Source: Erysipelotrichaceae bacterium
Lineage (GTDB): Bacteria; Bacillota_I; Bacilli_A; Erysipelotrichales; Erysipelotrichaceae
DNA length: 54,288 nucleotides
Direction of reading: 5' to 3'
Assembly: GCA_017431405.1 (NCBI GenBank)
Contig: JAFRLB010000088.1
Span: 1 to 54,288 of the forward strand
Shown: positions 8,340 to 16,364 of the stretch, one piece after another
Layout: each line of letters opens with the position of its first letter
Position numbering within the stretch: the stretch's first letter is position 1
Program-made: the position numbers and the translations under genes
Notes under the pieces: model-generated
Databases searched by the model: none
What the model was told of the DNA's origin: nothing
The model's input: only the letters and a program-made list of their open reading frames with translations

Positions 8340-9164
8340 ATGAACGCTAAACAACTTAAGAACAAGGCAAATGTATTACGCGGTGATGTTCTCGATGTCA
8401 TTTACAAGGCCAATACCGGTCACATTGGAGGAGATTACAGTGTAATAGACATTCTTACCTGTCTTTACAATGAAGTAATGAACATTTCCCCTGAAACCGT
8501 AAATGATCCAGACAGAGACCGTTTCATCATGAGCAAGGGACATTCAGTTGAAGCTCTTTACGCTGTCTTAGCTGACCGGGGCTTCTTTTCAATGGAAGAG
8601 TACAAAAACACCTTCTCAAAGCTGGGCAGTAAGTTCATTGGCCATCCAAACAATGAATTACCTGGCATAGAAATGAATACCGGTTCATTAGGCCATGGCT
8701 TGCCGGTTGGTGTCGGCATGGCATTGGCTGGCAAACTTGACAACAGGGACTATCGGGTCTATGTAGTTACAGGCGATGGTGAACTGGCTGAAGGTTCCTT
8801 ATGGGAAGCTTTCCAGTCAGCCGTACATTACAAACTTGATAACTTAATTGCCATCATTGACCGTAATGGCTTACAGATAAGCGGTACTACTGAAGAAGTA
8901 ATGGCTTCAGGTGACATGGCTGAAAAGTTAAAAACATTCGGTTGGGACGTAGTTGATGTTAAAAACGGCAATGACACTGCTGAACTATTGGAAGCCTTTG
9001 AGCATTGTAAGAAAAAGGAAGGCAAGCCACATGTCATTGTTGCCCATACTACCAAGGGCTCAGGAGTTTCCTTCATGGAAAACAAGGCAGCCTGGCATCA
9101 TCATGTGCCTACCGAGGAACAATACCTCAAGGCTAAGGAAGAACTGAAAGGACAGGTGCAATAA
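8340..9164 (+). CDS. Transketolase, N-terminal (TPP-binding) subunit
   Basis: The protein has 274 residues and is the pyrophosphate-binding half of a split transketolase. Diagnostic features are TGHIGG (H28), SKGHS (H68), LGHGLPVG (H119) and the TPP/metal motif starting GDG at 145-147, with the NG of the motif in IDRNG. Transketolase moves two-carbon ketol units between sugars using thiamine diphosphate. AGAAGGAG lies before ATG. The partner subunit starts one base after its stop. Being the head of an operon with a ketol isomerase and facing sugar-catabolic genes points to a dedicated, pathway-specific enzyme rather than the central one; this is inferred. Confidence 0.92.
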   Translation: MNAKQLKNKANVLRGDVLDVIYKANTGHIGGDYSVIDILTCLYNEVMNISPETVNDPDRDRFIMSKGHSVEALYAVLADRGFFSMEEYKNTFSKLGSKFIGHPNNELPGIEMNTGSLGHGLPVGVGMALAGKLDNRDYRVYVVTGDGELAEGSLWEAFQSAVHYKLDNLIAIIDRNGLQISGTTEEVMASGDMAEKLKTFGWDVVDVKNGNDTAELLEAFEHCKKKEGKPHVIVAHTTKGSGVSFMENKAAWHHHVPTEEQYLKAKEELKGQVQ

Positions 9165-9165
9165 C

Positions 9166-10095
9166 ATGGCAGTAACAAATCGTCAGATAATCGCCGATGT
9201 ACTTACCGAAGCAGCCTATAAAGATAAGGACATTCTGGTCTTATGCAGTGATTCACGTGGCTCAGGTTCTATGACCGGTTTCTTTGAAACCCACCCTGCC
9301 CAGGCTATTGAAGTTGGCATTGCCGAACAGGATCTGGTATCCATATCAGCCGGTTTGGCTAGTTGCGGCAAGAAACCATATGCCGTATCCCCTGCCTCAT
9401 TCTTATCAAGCCGCAGCGTTGAACAGATTAAGATAGATGTCTGTTACTCAAGAACAAACGTAAAGCTTATCGGCATCAGCGGTGGTGTCAGTTATGGCGC
9501 CTTGGGTATGAGTCATCATGGGGCCCAGGACATTGCCATGATAAGCGCCATACCAAACATCAGAGTATACATACCTTCTGACCAGTATGAAACCAGATTC
9601 TTAATGCAGCAGATGGTAAAGGACAATGAAGCAGCCTACATCAGGGTTTCCAGAAATCCTTCAGAAGATGTATATGCCGCTGATACACAATTCGAATTCA
9701 ACAAGGCAAAGACAGTATGTGAAGGAAATGATGCAACGATCATTGCCTGCGGGGAATTTGTATCAACAGCCAAAAAAGCTGCCGGTTTACTTAAGGAAAA
9801 AGGCATTAATGTCAGAGTACTGGACATGTACTGCATTAAGCCTATAGATAAGGAAACCATCATTAAGGCAGCCGGTGAAACAGGAAACATCATTACCATA
9901 GAAGAGCATTCAGTTATCGGGGGCTTAGGATCAATGGTAGCCTCAGTTGTTACTGAAAACTGTCCGTGCAAGATGAAAATACTTGGCTTACCGGATGAGG
10001 AATTAATCTGCGGCAGCCAGACAGAAATATTTGAACATGAAAATCTGACACCTCAGGGCGTGGCAGATGAAGTCATAAAACTTATTAAAAAATAG
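9166..10095 (+). CDS. Transketolase, C-terminal (pyrimidine-binding) subunit
   Basis: The 309-residue protein contains the transketolase pyrimidine-binding domain with GIAEQD (E54, the glutamate that activates TPP), the strand around GGVSYGALGMSHHGAQD and a C-terminal domain with IIACGEF and EEHSVIGGLGS. The ATG follows the upstream stop by one base, so the subunits are made together and should form the usual heterotetramer. It is full length for a split subunit. A 13-bp gap leads to the isomerase gene. Confidence 0.92.
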   Translation: MAVTNRQIIADVLTEAAYKDKDILVLCSDSRGSGSMTGFFETHPAQAIEVGIAEQDLVSISAGLASCGKKPYAVSPASFLSSRSVEQIKIDVCYSRTNVKLIGISGGVSYGALGMSHHGAQDIAMISAIPNIRVYIPSDQYETRFLMQQMVKDNEAAYIRVSRNPSEDVYAADTQFEFNKAKTVCEGNDATIIACGEFVSTAKKAAGLLKEKGINVRVLDMYCIKPIDKETIIKAAGETGNIITIEEHSVIGGLGSMVASVVTENCPCKMKILGLPDEELICGSQTEIFEHENLTPQGVADEVIKLIKK

Positions 10096-10108
10096 AAGGA
10101 GAAACATA

Positions 10109-11521
10109 ATGGCTAAACAAACTTTTGGAGTTATCGTATCAACAAGAAGCTTCTTCCCTTCCAGCTTGGTTAAGGGAGCCAGAGAAGGAATCAAGAAAGT
10201 ATTAAAGAAATTAGGGCACAATTACATCATGGTTTCCGAAAAGGATACCGAATACGGTGCCGTACTAACCTATGATGAAGCTAAGACATGTGCCAACCTG
10301 TTTAAGAAACACGCCGATGAGATTTCAGGCATAATCGTTGTACTACCAAACTTCGGTGAAGAACTAGGTATCGCAGAAGCAATCTCATTATCAAAGCTGA
10401 ATGTTCCAATCTTAATTCAGGCTTGCGATGATGATTTTGACAAACTGGACATGGCACACAGAAGAGATGCCTTCTGCGGCAAGATCTCTTTATGTAACAA
10501 CCTCTATCAGCGTAACATACCATTCACCTTGACTAAGAATCACACCTGCCGTTTGGACAGTAAGGACTTTGAAGAAGACGTAATCAAGTTTGCGGCTGTA
10601 TGTAATGTCGTTCAGGGTATTAAGACATCCCGTATTGCGATGTTAGGCGCCAGACCTGTAGCTTTCAATACTGTCAGATTCTCAGAAAAGATCTTACAGA
10701 AATACGGCATTGCCGTTCAGACCGTCGACTTCAGTGAAGTAATCTTTGAAGCAATGAACTACAAGGATGAAAAGAAAGTAGCTGCCAAGGTTAAGGAAAT
10801 CAGAGAATATGGTGAAGTTGCTCCATTCATTTCTGATGAATTATTAACCAGGCAGGCTAAATTATGCTTAGCCATTGAAGAAAAGGTTGAAGCATATCAG
10901 TGTAACGCTTCTACCGTACAGTGCTGGGACAGTGTTGAAAATAACTATGGATGCGCTACATGCTTAGCCATGAGCATGATGGGAGACAAGGGTAAGCCAT
11001 CAGCCTGTGAAAGTGATATTACCGGTGCAGTATCAATGTTAGCTGCTTACCTGGCAACAGACAGTGCCCCTGCCTTAATGGACTGGAACAACAACATCAG
11101 AGAAGACCGCAACGCCTGCATCTGCCTGCACTGTTCTAACTTCCCTAAGAGCTTCTTCCAGAAAGACAACATTGAAATTGAATGTCTCGATGTCTTAGGT
11201 TCTACCTTAGGCAAGCCAAACTGCTTCGGTGCCTGCAAGGGTCAGGTAGCCGGTGGCGACATGACATTCTTCAGAGTAACCACTGATGATCAGAAAGGCG
11301 TCATGAAAGCCTATGTCGGTGAAGGAAGATTTGAAGAGGAAGAAGTCAGAACCAAGGGTGGTGTAGCCAACTGCAAGGTTGAAGGTTTACAGGACTTATT
11401 AAAGTACATCTGTAAGAACGGTTATGAACACCATGTATGTTTCGTAAGAGGACATGTAGCTGATATCCTTGAAGAAGCATTCACAACCTATTTAGGTGTT
11501 GAAGTATACAGACATAATTAA
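10109..11521 (+). CDS. L-fucose/L-arabinose isomerase-like ketol isomerase
   Basis: The 470-residue protein matches the fucose-isomerase-like family (COG2407 type), whose members interconvert aldoses and ketoses with Mn2+. The C-terminal half has ACESDITGAVSM (E301), ALMDWNNN (D325) and ICLHCSNFPKSF (H341), which correspond to the Glu, Asp and His metal ligands of the family. The N-terminal half shows the Rossmann-like repeats of the first two domains. GAAGGAG precedes ATG by 8 nt. Together with the split transketolase it suggests isomerisation to a ketose that is then cleaved; the substrate is unknown. Sulfoglycolytic pathways use this enzyme pairing, but no sulfonate transporter or other marker lies nearby. 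Confidence 0.8.
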   Translation: MAKQTFGVIVSTRSFFPSSLVKGAREGIKKVLKKLGHNYIMVSEKDTEYGAVLTYDEAKTCANLFKKHADEISGIIVVLPNFGEELGIAEAISLSKLNVPILIQACDDDFDKLDMAHRRDAFCGKISLCNNLYQRNIPFTLTKNHTCRLDSKDFEEDVIKFAAVCNVVQGIKTSRIAMLGARPVAFNTVRFSEKILQKYGIAVQTVDFSEVIFEAMNYKDEKKVAAKVKEIREYGEVAPFISDELLTRQAKLCLAIEEKVEAYQCNASTVQCWDSVENNYGCATCLAMSMMGDKGKPSACESDITGAVSMLAAYLATDSAPALMDWNNNIREDRNACICLHCSNFPKSFFQKDNIEIECLDVLGSTLGKPNCFGACKGQVAGGDMTFFRVTTDDQKGVMKAYVGEGRFEEEEVRTKGGVANCKVEGLQDLLKYICKNGYEHHVCFVRGHVADILEEAFTTYLGVEVYRHN

Positions 11522-11530
11522 TATACGCTA

Positions 11531-11577
11531 TCAAAAAAGTCATAATTATCTACATGGTAATTATGACTTTTTTATTC
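11531..11577 (+). terminator. Terminator of the transketolase-isomerase operon
   Basis: Perfect 16-bp arms (AAAAAAGTCATAATTA and its complement) with a 9-nt loop end in a T-run, 11 nt after the isomerase stop. The A-run on the left makes it usable from the other strand as well. Confidence 0.85.
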
Positions 11578-11733
11578 TGTTGTTTATCTTCATTAATTTC
11601 CTTGTTCAGCAATTAAAGAGAAATGCTTAATTTTTACATTACTTCATTTGATTTTATAGGTAAGATGCATTTCCTGGTTTTGATTACACATCTGTTGAAT
11701 GACTGTTTTTGTGTAAAAACACGCTTTTAGTAA

Positions 11734-12981
11734 TCAAAGCAATAAGTTATTCTCTAAAAGGAAATTAATGACACCAACTTGAATTATGCCATCGTTATCA
11801 ACTCTCGGTTTCATATATCCATTAACCACTATTATCTTTCTGAACGAATCATTGATGGTCTTTAATGACCTCTTTTCCTGAATGGCTTTTTCTGCGTTCG
11901 ATATTTCATACGCTGATTGAATATAGTAACGTTCACTACCCCGATTTACAATAAAGTCTACCTCATAGTCAACACGAATTGTTTTATGGTTTTCATCTTT
12001 CCCATATACTTCAACAACACCAACATCCACTCTATAACCTCTGGCAATCAGTTCGTTATAAATAATGTTTTCAAGAATATGACCTTCATCGATTTGTCTG
12101 AAATTCAGTCTGGCATTTCTTAAACCAATATCTTCAAAATATATTTTATACGGAGAATTAATATATCTTTTACCTTTCACATCATATCGTTGTGCTTTTG
12201 AAATAATATACGCATCCTCAAGATACTCAATATATGAAGAAATTGTATTATGAGAAAATGAAATCTTGTGTTCTGACTTAAAAGTATTTTCAAGCTTTGT
12301 TGGGTTAGTTAATGATCCTATTCCCGAGGCAAGAACGTCGACAAGATCATCAAGTTTATCTTCGTTCCTTAATCCATTTCTATCTTTTACATCAGTTAAG
12401 TAAGTTGTTTTAAATAGATTAGTAAGATACTCCTGCTTGGACTCTACAGTTTTATATGAAAAAACCAATGGCATTCCGCCATAATTAACAAAATCATCCC
12501 ATGCCTCATCTCTATCATCATATATCGTCATAACCTCCGCAAATCGAAGTGGATGTATATGTATAACATCACCACGTCCTCTGAACTCAGTAACAATATC
12601 TGAAGATAAGAATTTTGAATTACTTCCAGTTACATATATGTCAGTGTTTTTTAATAACATCAGGCCATTTAATACTTCAATAAAGCTGTCCATCATCTGA
12701 ACTTCATCAATAATGACATAATTAATATCGCCATCAACAAGCTTTCCCTTTATATACTCATAGGTGTATTTTGAGTTTCTGTATTTTATGTTTTCAAACC
12801 CCTCCATAGAAATCTGAATAATGTGATCTGGTGTAACGCCACTTTTTAATAAAAACTCTGTATACAAAACGTTTATTAAAAATGATTTCCCTGATCTTCT
12901 TATACCGGTAATAACCTTAATCAGCCCATTATTCTTGCGTTCTATTAGTTTATTTAAGTACAGATCTCTATTAATTTTCAT
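11734..12981 (-). CDS. AAA ATPase A with DUF4143-like C-terminus
   Basis: The start at 12981 (MKINRDLYLN, 415 residues) is chosen for its AAAGGAGAT site 5-6 nt away; a longer frame overlaps the palindrome upstream. Walker A is TGIRRSGKS (about 25-33), Walker B is VIIDEVQ (89-95) and a VTGSNSKFL sensor follows. The C-terminal part has the VDFIVNRGSERYYIQ pattern of the nuclease-like DUF4143 region. This AAA_14/DUF4143 family is common in bacteria and archaea as single genes; no biochemical role is firmly established. It has its own strong promoter with an operator-like palindrome and no operon partner, which fits a self-contained mobile or defence-related unit. Confidence 0.8.
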   Translation of the reverse strand: MKINRDLYLNKLIERKNNGLIKVITGIRRSGKSFLINVLYTEFLLKSGVTPDHIIQISMEGFENIKYRNSKYTYEYIKGKLVDGDINYVIIDEVQMMDSFIEVLNGLMLLKNTDIYVTGSNSKFLSSDIVTEFRGRGDVIHIHPLRFAEVMTIYDDRDEAWDDFVNYGGMPLVFSYKTVESKQEYLTNLFKTTYLTDVKDRNGLRNEDKLDDLVDVLASGIGSLTNPTKLENTFKSEHKISFSHNTISSYIEYLEDAYIISKAQRYDVKGKRYINSPYKIYFEDIGLRNARLNFRQIDEGHILENIIYNELIARGYRVDVGVVEVYGKDENHKTIRVDYEVDFIVNRGSERYYIQSAYEISNAEKAIQEKRSLKTINDSFRKIIVVNGYMKPRVDNDGIIQVGVINFLLENNLLL

Positions 12982-12998
12982 TTTATCTCCTTTTTTTG

Positions 12999-13053
12999 TG
13001 TGTGCACACAATTTTGGTAGTTACATTATAACATTGTGTTGATTTCTATTCAA
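12999..13053 (-). promoter_or_regulatory. Promoter and palindromic operator of ATPase A
   Basis: Reading leftward, -35 TTGAAT (plus-strand 13048-13053), a 17-bp spacer and TATAAT (13025-13030) preceded by TGT give a near-consensus extended promoter. A perfect 12-bp palindrome TGTGTGCACACA lies at 12999-13010, in the predicted leader, where a bound protein could block transcription. Confidence 0.75.
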
Positions 13054-13166
13054 TTAATATCCTGTGAAAAAGCAATTATTCATCAATATACCCTTAACTG
13101 ATTAGTTCCATTTTCCCTACATCTTATGTACATTTTTAAAATTCATTATGATTTGCGCACGCAACA

Positions 13167-13190
13167 CAAAAGCAGCATTTCTGCTGCTTG
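13167..13190 (-). terminator. Terminator downstream of nanE
   Basis: An 8-bp inverted repeat AAGCAGCA-TTTC-TGCTGCTT is followed on the minus strand by TTTTGTG. It lies about 70 nt past the nanE stop. The rest of the interval from 13054 to 13256 shows no gene. Confidence 0.65.
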
Positions 13191-13256
13191 TAATCTAATT
13201 AGTGTGTTTTCATAACGATGGTTCTAATTACCGCATAATAATTATGCCATTAGCTG

Positions 13257-14003
13257 TTAATGTTTCGCTCTCTCAGCTTCTCTCCAGTTATCCTGGTAGC
13301 CTCCCATTAAATCCACAAATCGTTTTGCGGTTAAGTGCGGTCTGGTAATGGCAGAGCCGACAACCACTGCATCAGCCCCCAGATACAGACATTTTACGGC
13401 ATCTTCAGGAGTATAAATATGGCCTTCCATGACCATGAATACCTTATCACTGAAATCACGGCACATTCTGGCAAACTCTCTTAAGTCCGGTGATTCAATG
13501 TGCTTTGTTTCTTCCGTATAGCCATATAATGTTGGTCCAACAATGTCTGCCCCATTTTCTACGGCATGCCTGGCTTCTTCATAGTTTGATACATCCGCAA
13601 AGAACAGTGCCTCAGGTATTTCCTTTTTGGCTTGGGCTAATAAATCCCAGGCAATGGTACCTTCATGAGTTTTCTGACTTGTACAGTCAAGTGCGATTAT
13701 TTCGGCCCCTGCTTCCCATATTTCTCTTACTTCCTTCATCGTTGGGGTAATGAATACATCGGTATCATCATGCCATACCTTGTATAAGCCAATCAAAGGT
13801 AATTCAGGAACTGCCTTTTTAATGTCTCTGATCTGTTCAGGTGAATTGGCTCTTAAACCTTTTGCCCCTGCCCACCTGGCTGCCTTGGCCATTAATACGA
13901 CAATGTCATCAGAATAGATTGGGTCATCTTTCTGTACCTGGCAGGATACGATCAGGCCACCCTTCATTGATTCAAGTATCTGTTTTTTCTTTTCGTTATT
14001 CAT
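13257..14003 (-). CDS. nanE: Putative N-acetylmannosamine-6-phosphate 2-epimerase
   Basis: The 248-residue TIM barrel is full length for NanE, which converts ManNAc-6-P to GlcNAc-6-P in sialic acid and amino-sugar catabolism. Seen are GGLIVSCQ near the N-terminus, GLYKVWHDD with K75, ALDCTSQ, FADVSNYEEA, VMEGHIYTPEDA and GADAVVVGSAITRP at the phosphate-binding end. A ribosome site GGAG lies before ATG, 14 bp after the esterase stop, so the two are an operon. Its product would be a substrate for NagA-type enzymes such as those at 259-2577. No nanA or nanK is present in this window. Confidence 0.9.
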   Translation of the reverse strand: MNNEKKKQILESMKGGLIVSCQVQKDDPIYSDDIVVLMAKAARWAGAKGLRANSPEQIRDIKKAVPELPLIGLYKVWHDDTDVFITPTMKEVREIWEAGAEIIALDCTSQKTHEGTIAWDLLAQAKKEIPEALFFADVSNYEEARHAVENGADIVGPTLYGYTEETKHIESPDLREFARMCRDFSDKVFMVMEGHIYTPEDAVKCLYLGADAVVVGSAITRPHLTAKRFVDLMGGYQDNWREAERAKH

Positions 14004-14017
14004 ATCTTTTCTCCTGT

Positions 14018-15565
14018 TTAGATGTTTGGTTTGTTTTCCATTTTTATTCCTTCCAGTAACTTATCCAGCTTTTCTTCCGGATACTTACTGCATCTGATGT
14101 CCTTGCTTAAGATCATGGTGTATCTGTTCTCTGTATCAAACTTCTTCCACTCTGGAATACATTCATTATTTGGGTCCCCGTTTGAGGCAAAGCTTACCCA
14201 AGCAGCTGACACTTCACTTTCCAGTTTGGAAGTATACTCAGAACACAGTGATTCATCATATACCGTATTACACAAGGCAAACGGCACTTCACTGGTATGC
14301 TGGCTCATCATGCCGCCATATAATGTAGACTCATAGGCAAAGATGTAATTGTATACCGGTGCCTTATTTGCTTTTGCCTTGGCTAAGGCATAGACATTTG
14401 AATCAGGTCTGAACATTCTGTCTATTTCAACACTGTAGACCGGATCAAATTCAGGATAGGCTTCCTTAAAGGCTTTTAATATGCCATCGGTCTTATCACC
14501 AAATACTTCATAAGCAATCCTATATCTTTCTTCATCACTCAGTTTTTTCTTATTGCCAAAGACTTTCTTAGCCGGGAATTCTACCAGACAGGTACCGATC
14601 ATTAACGGCTTATCAGCTACCCCTTCCCAGTCATTGAAAGCCAATGGATTACCGACATAGTAGTCATTAGCCTTTGGACCCCAGTTACTGTGATAATCCA
14701 TGTCCAATTCTGTATATACTTCCTTAACAACGTCTTCAACCTTTTCATATTGCATTGTCTCAATGTCTTCTACATTATTCTCACTAAGCCCAAGTCTCTG
14801 ACATATGATCTTTCCCGCCTCAGTTCTCTTATCACTAGGTTGTAGCTCTGAAGTAACACCACTTTCAATGATGGCCTTCTTAAACAGATCCCTGGCATCC
14901 GGGCAGTTAAGCACTGAAGACACCTTGGCCCCACCGCCTGACTGACCGAATATGGTCACATTATCCTTATCGCCACCAAAACGTTCAATGTTATCTCTGA
15001 CCCATCGCAATGCCTGAACAATGTCTTCAATACCGGCATTGGCAGAATTATGATACTTATCACTTACCGCTGAAAGATCCAGGAAACCATTCATGTTCAA
15101 ACGATGATTTATCGTAACAACAACCACATCATGTCTGTCAGCCAGATTATAGCCTTCATAGTAGTAAAACTGACTTGCACAGCCGCCATGGAAACCACCG
15201 CCGTGAATATAGAACATTATCGGTTTTCTTACCTCACTGTTAATGCTCTTAGTCCAGACATTTAAGAACTGGCAATGTTCATTCATGGCCACATAACGCT
15301 TTGGATCAACAATGCCCGGCCCTGGTGACTTTTCTCTTAAGGAATGGCCAAAGTTCATTGCCTGGTAACCATAATTAAGCGCGTCTCTTATTCCTTCCCA
15401 TTTGTCCGGTTCTTCAGGAGAACAGAATCTCTTGGCCTTGGCATATTCTATGCCTCTGAAGCAGAATACATCATCATCCTGATAACCTCTCAGTTTTCCA
15501 TATTTGGTTTCAACTACCGGAAAATCTTCTTCACAGCGAAATACCTTACGTTCCTTTAAGCGCAT
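14018..15565 (-). CDS. Type-B carboxylesterase
   Basis: The 515-residue protein is an alpha/beta-hydrolase of the carboxylesterase type B family. The oxyanion motif HGGGFHGG starts at 121, the nucleophile elbow is GQSGGG with Ser209, and SQHTSEVPFAL provides the expected catalytic His. FCFRGIEYAKAKRF near the N-terminus is the family hallmark. No signal peptide is visible, so it should act inside the cell on an imported ester. It lies just upstream of nanE, so removal of an ester group from an amino sugar or glycoside is a reasonable inference. GGAGGT lies 7 nt before ATG. A decayed relative is at 21620-22040. Confidence 0.9.
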   Translation of the reverse strand: MRLKERKVFRCEEDFPVVETKYGKLRGYQDDDVFCFRGIEYAKAKRFCSPEEPDKWEGIRDALNYGYQAMNFGHSLREKSPGPGIVDPKRYVAMNEHCQFLNVWTKSINSEVRKPIMFYIHGGGFHGGCASQFYYYEGYNLADRHDVVVVTINHRLNMNGFLDLSAVSDKYHNSANAGIEDIVQALRWVRDNIERFGGDKDNVTIFGQSGGGAKVSSVLNCPDARDLFKKAIIESGVTSELQPSDKRTEAGKIICQRLGLSENNVEDIETMQYEKVEDVVKEVYTELDMDYHSNWGPKANDYYVGNPLAFNDWEGVADKPLMIGTCLVEFPAKKVFGNKKKLSDEERYRIAYEVFGDKTDGILKAFKEAYPEFDPVYSVEIDRMFRPDSNVYALAKAKANKAPVYNYIFAYESTLYGGMMSQHTSEVPFALCNTVYDESLCSEYTSKLESEVSAAWVSFASNGDPNNECIPEWKKFDTENRYTMILSKDIRCSKYPEEKLDKLLEGIKMENKPNI

Positions 15566-15596
15566 TTTTCTACCTCCTGTCAGTTAATATCACAAT

Positions 15597-15625
15597 ATTT
15601 TATTTATATACTTTACTTTATTCAA
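15597..15625 (-). promoter_or_regulatory. Promoter of the carboxylesterase-nanE operon
   Basis: On the minus strand TTGAAT (plus 15620-15625) and TAAAAT (15597-15602) are separated by 17 bp, about 30 nt before the start codon. Confidence 0.65.
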
Positions 15626-15682
15626 TTATAACATATGTATATACTTTTATTTTTATTTATAGTACAAGAAAATCTTTTAATA

Positions 15683-15702
15683 TTTAGCATAATTATGCTA
15701 AA
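15683..15702. promoter_or_regulatory. 20-bp perfect palindromic operator of the Phd/RelE-type module
   Basis: TTTAGCATAATTATGCTAAA is a perfect palindrome immediately before the AAGGAGGG ribosome site of the antitoxin gene. Antitoxins of this class bind palindromes over their own promoter, so this is the expected autoregulatory site. Confidence 0.75.
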
Positions 15703-15724
15703 ATATATCAAAGGAGGGATTATT

Positions 15725-15988
15725 ATGGATAAGATAAGGCCTGTTTCCGATCTGCGAAATAACTTCGCTGAGATATCCCGTCAGGTACACGAAACAAAAG
15801 AACCTGTTTTTTTAACTAACAATGGTTTTGGGGACATGATTGTTTTAAGCATGGAAGCATATGAGGAACTAAGATTTGAAAGTGAAGTATACTTTAAACT
15901 GAAAGAAGCAGAGTTAGTCAGAAAAAACGGAGGTAAAACTTATACTGCCAAAGAGGCGCTGAAACTGGTTAAGGAGTCCATTAAATAA
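15725..15988 (+). CDS. Phd/YefM-family antitoxin
   Basis: The start at 15725 (MDKIRPVSDLRNNF, 87 residues) is supported by AAGGAGGG 8 nt upstream; 30 codons of open frame before it cover the operator. The N-terminal pattern VSDLRNNFAEISRQV followed by EPVFLTNNGFGDMIVLSMEAYEEL is the Phd/YefM DNA-binding and dimerisation domain. The basic C-terminal tail would bind and neutralise the toxin. The toxin gene starts 3 nt after its stop. Confidence 0.9.
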   Translation: MDKIRPVSDLRNNFAEISRQVHETKEPVFLTNNGFGDMIVLSMEAYEELRFESEVYFKLKEAELVRKNGGKTYTAKEALKLVKESIK

Positions 15989-15991
15989 CTG

Positions 15992-16300
15992 ATGTATCAA
16001 GTTGTTTTTTTAGAGACGGCTATTACGGACATGCAGGAAATAGTTTCATATATTGCCAATGTGCTACATAATCCTGAAGCAGCTGATAAACTGGCTAACA
16101 GATTAATTGAAGCACCTGAAAGCATTCGTGAATTCCCCTATTCTCACCCAGTTTATATACCCCTCAAACCATTAAAGCACGAATACCGCAGACTATACAT
16201 TAGCAACTACACAATGTATTACATCATAGATGAAAAAACTAAAACCATCAGCATCGAAAGAGTGATTTACTCAAGTAGAAGCATTGCTGATGAATTATAA
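15992..16300 (+). CDS. RelE/ParE-family toxin
   Basis: The 102-residue protein has the RelE/ParE fold pattern: VVFLETAITDMQEIVSYI, two helices, then EYRRLYISNYTMYYIID and a final strand ISIERVIYSSR. Such toxins either cleave ribosome-bound mRNA or poison gyrase; which applies cannot be told here. It is directly coupled to the antitoxin gene. A hairpin terminator follows at once, making the pair a compact module. Confidence 0.88.
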   Translation: MYQVVFLETAITDMQEIVSYIANVLHNPEAADKLANRLIEAPESIREFPYSHPVYIPLKPLKHEYRRLYISNYTMYYIIDEKTKTISIERVIYSSRSIADEL

Positions 16301-16311
16301 GATAAGCACAT

Positions 16312-16363
16312 AAAAACAACCGGCCACAGTCAATAGCTGACTGCTCCGGTTGTTTATTCTTTT
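16312..16363. terminator. Bidirectional terminator after the toxin gene
   Basis: Outer arms AAACAACCGG and CCGGTTTGTT-like complement (16314-16323 and 16346-16355) enclose a second stem, CAGTC with GACTG. A-run on the left and T-runs on the right serve both the toxin gene and the convergent lysoplasmalogenase gene. Confidence 0.85.
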
Positions 16364-16364
16364 T

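Noticed and set aside
9636-9971. Leftward 111-codon frame inside the transketolase C-subunit gene
   Set aside because: Antisense to a clear transketolase; no family motif or ribosome site.
8340-11521. Sulfoglycolysis (sulfo-transketolase) pathway
   Set aside because: An isomerase and a split transketolase fit, but no sulfoquinovosidase, sulfonate exporter or sulfolactaldehyde enzyme is visible. Kept only as one possibility in the cluster finding.
14022-14336. Rightward 104-codon frame opposite the esterase gene
   Set aside because: It lies wholly antisense to a well-supported esterase gene, has no ribosome site and its hydrophobic, serine-rich sequence is a by-product of the opposite frame.
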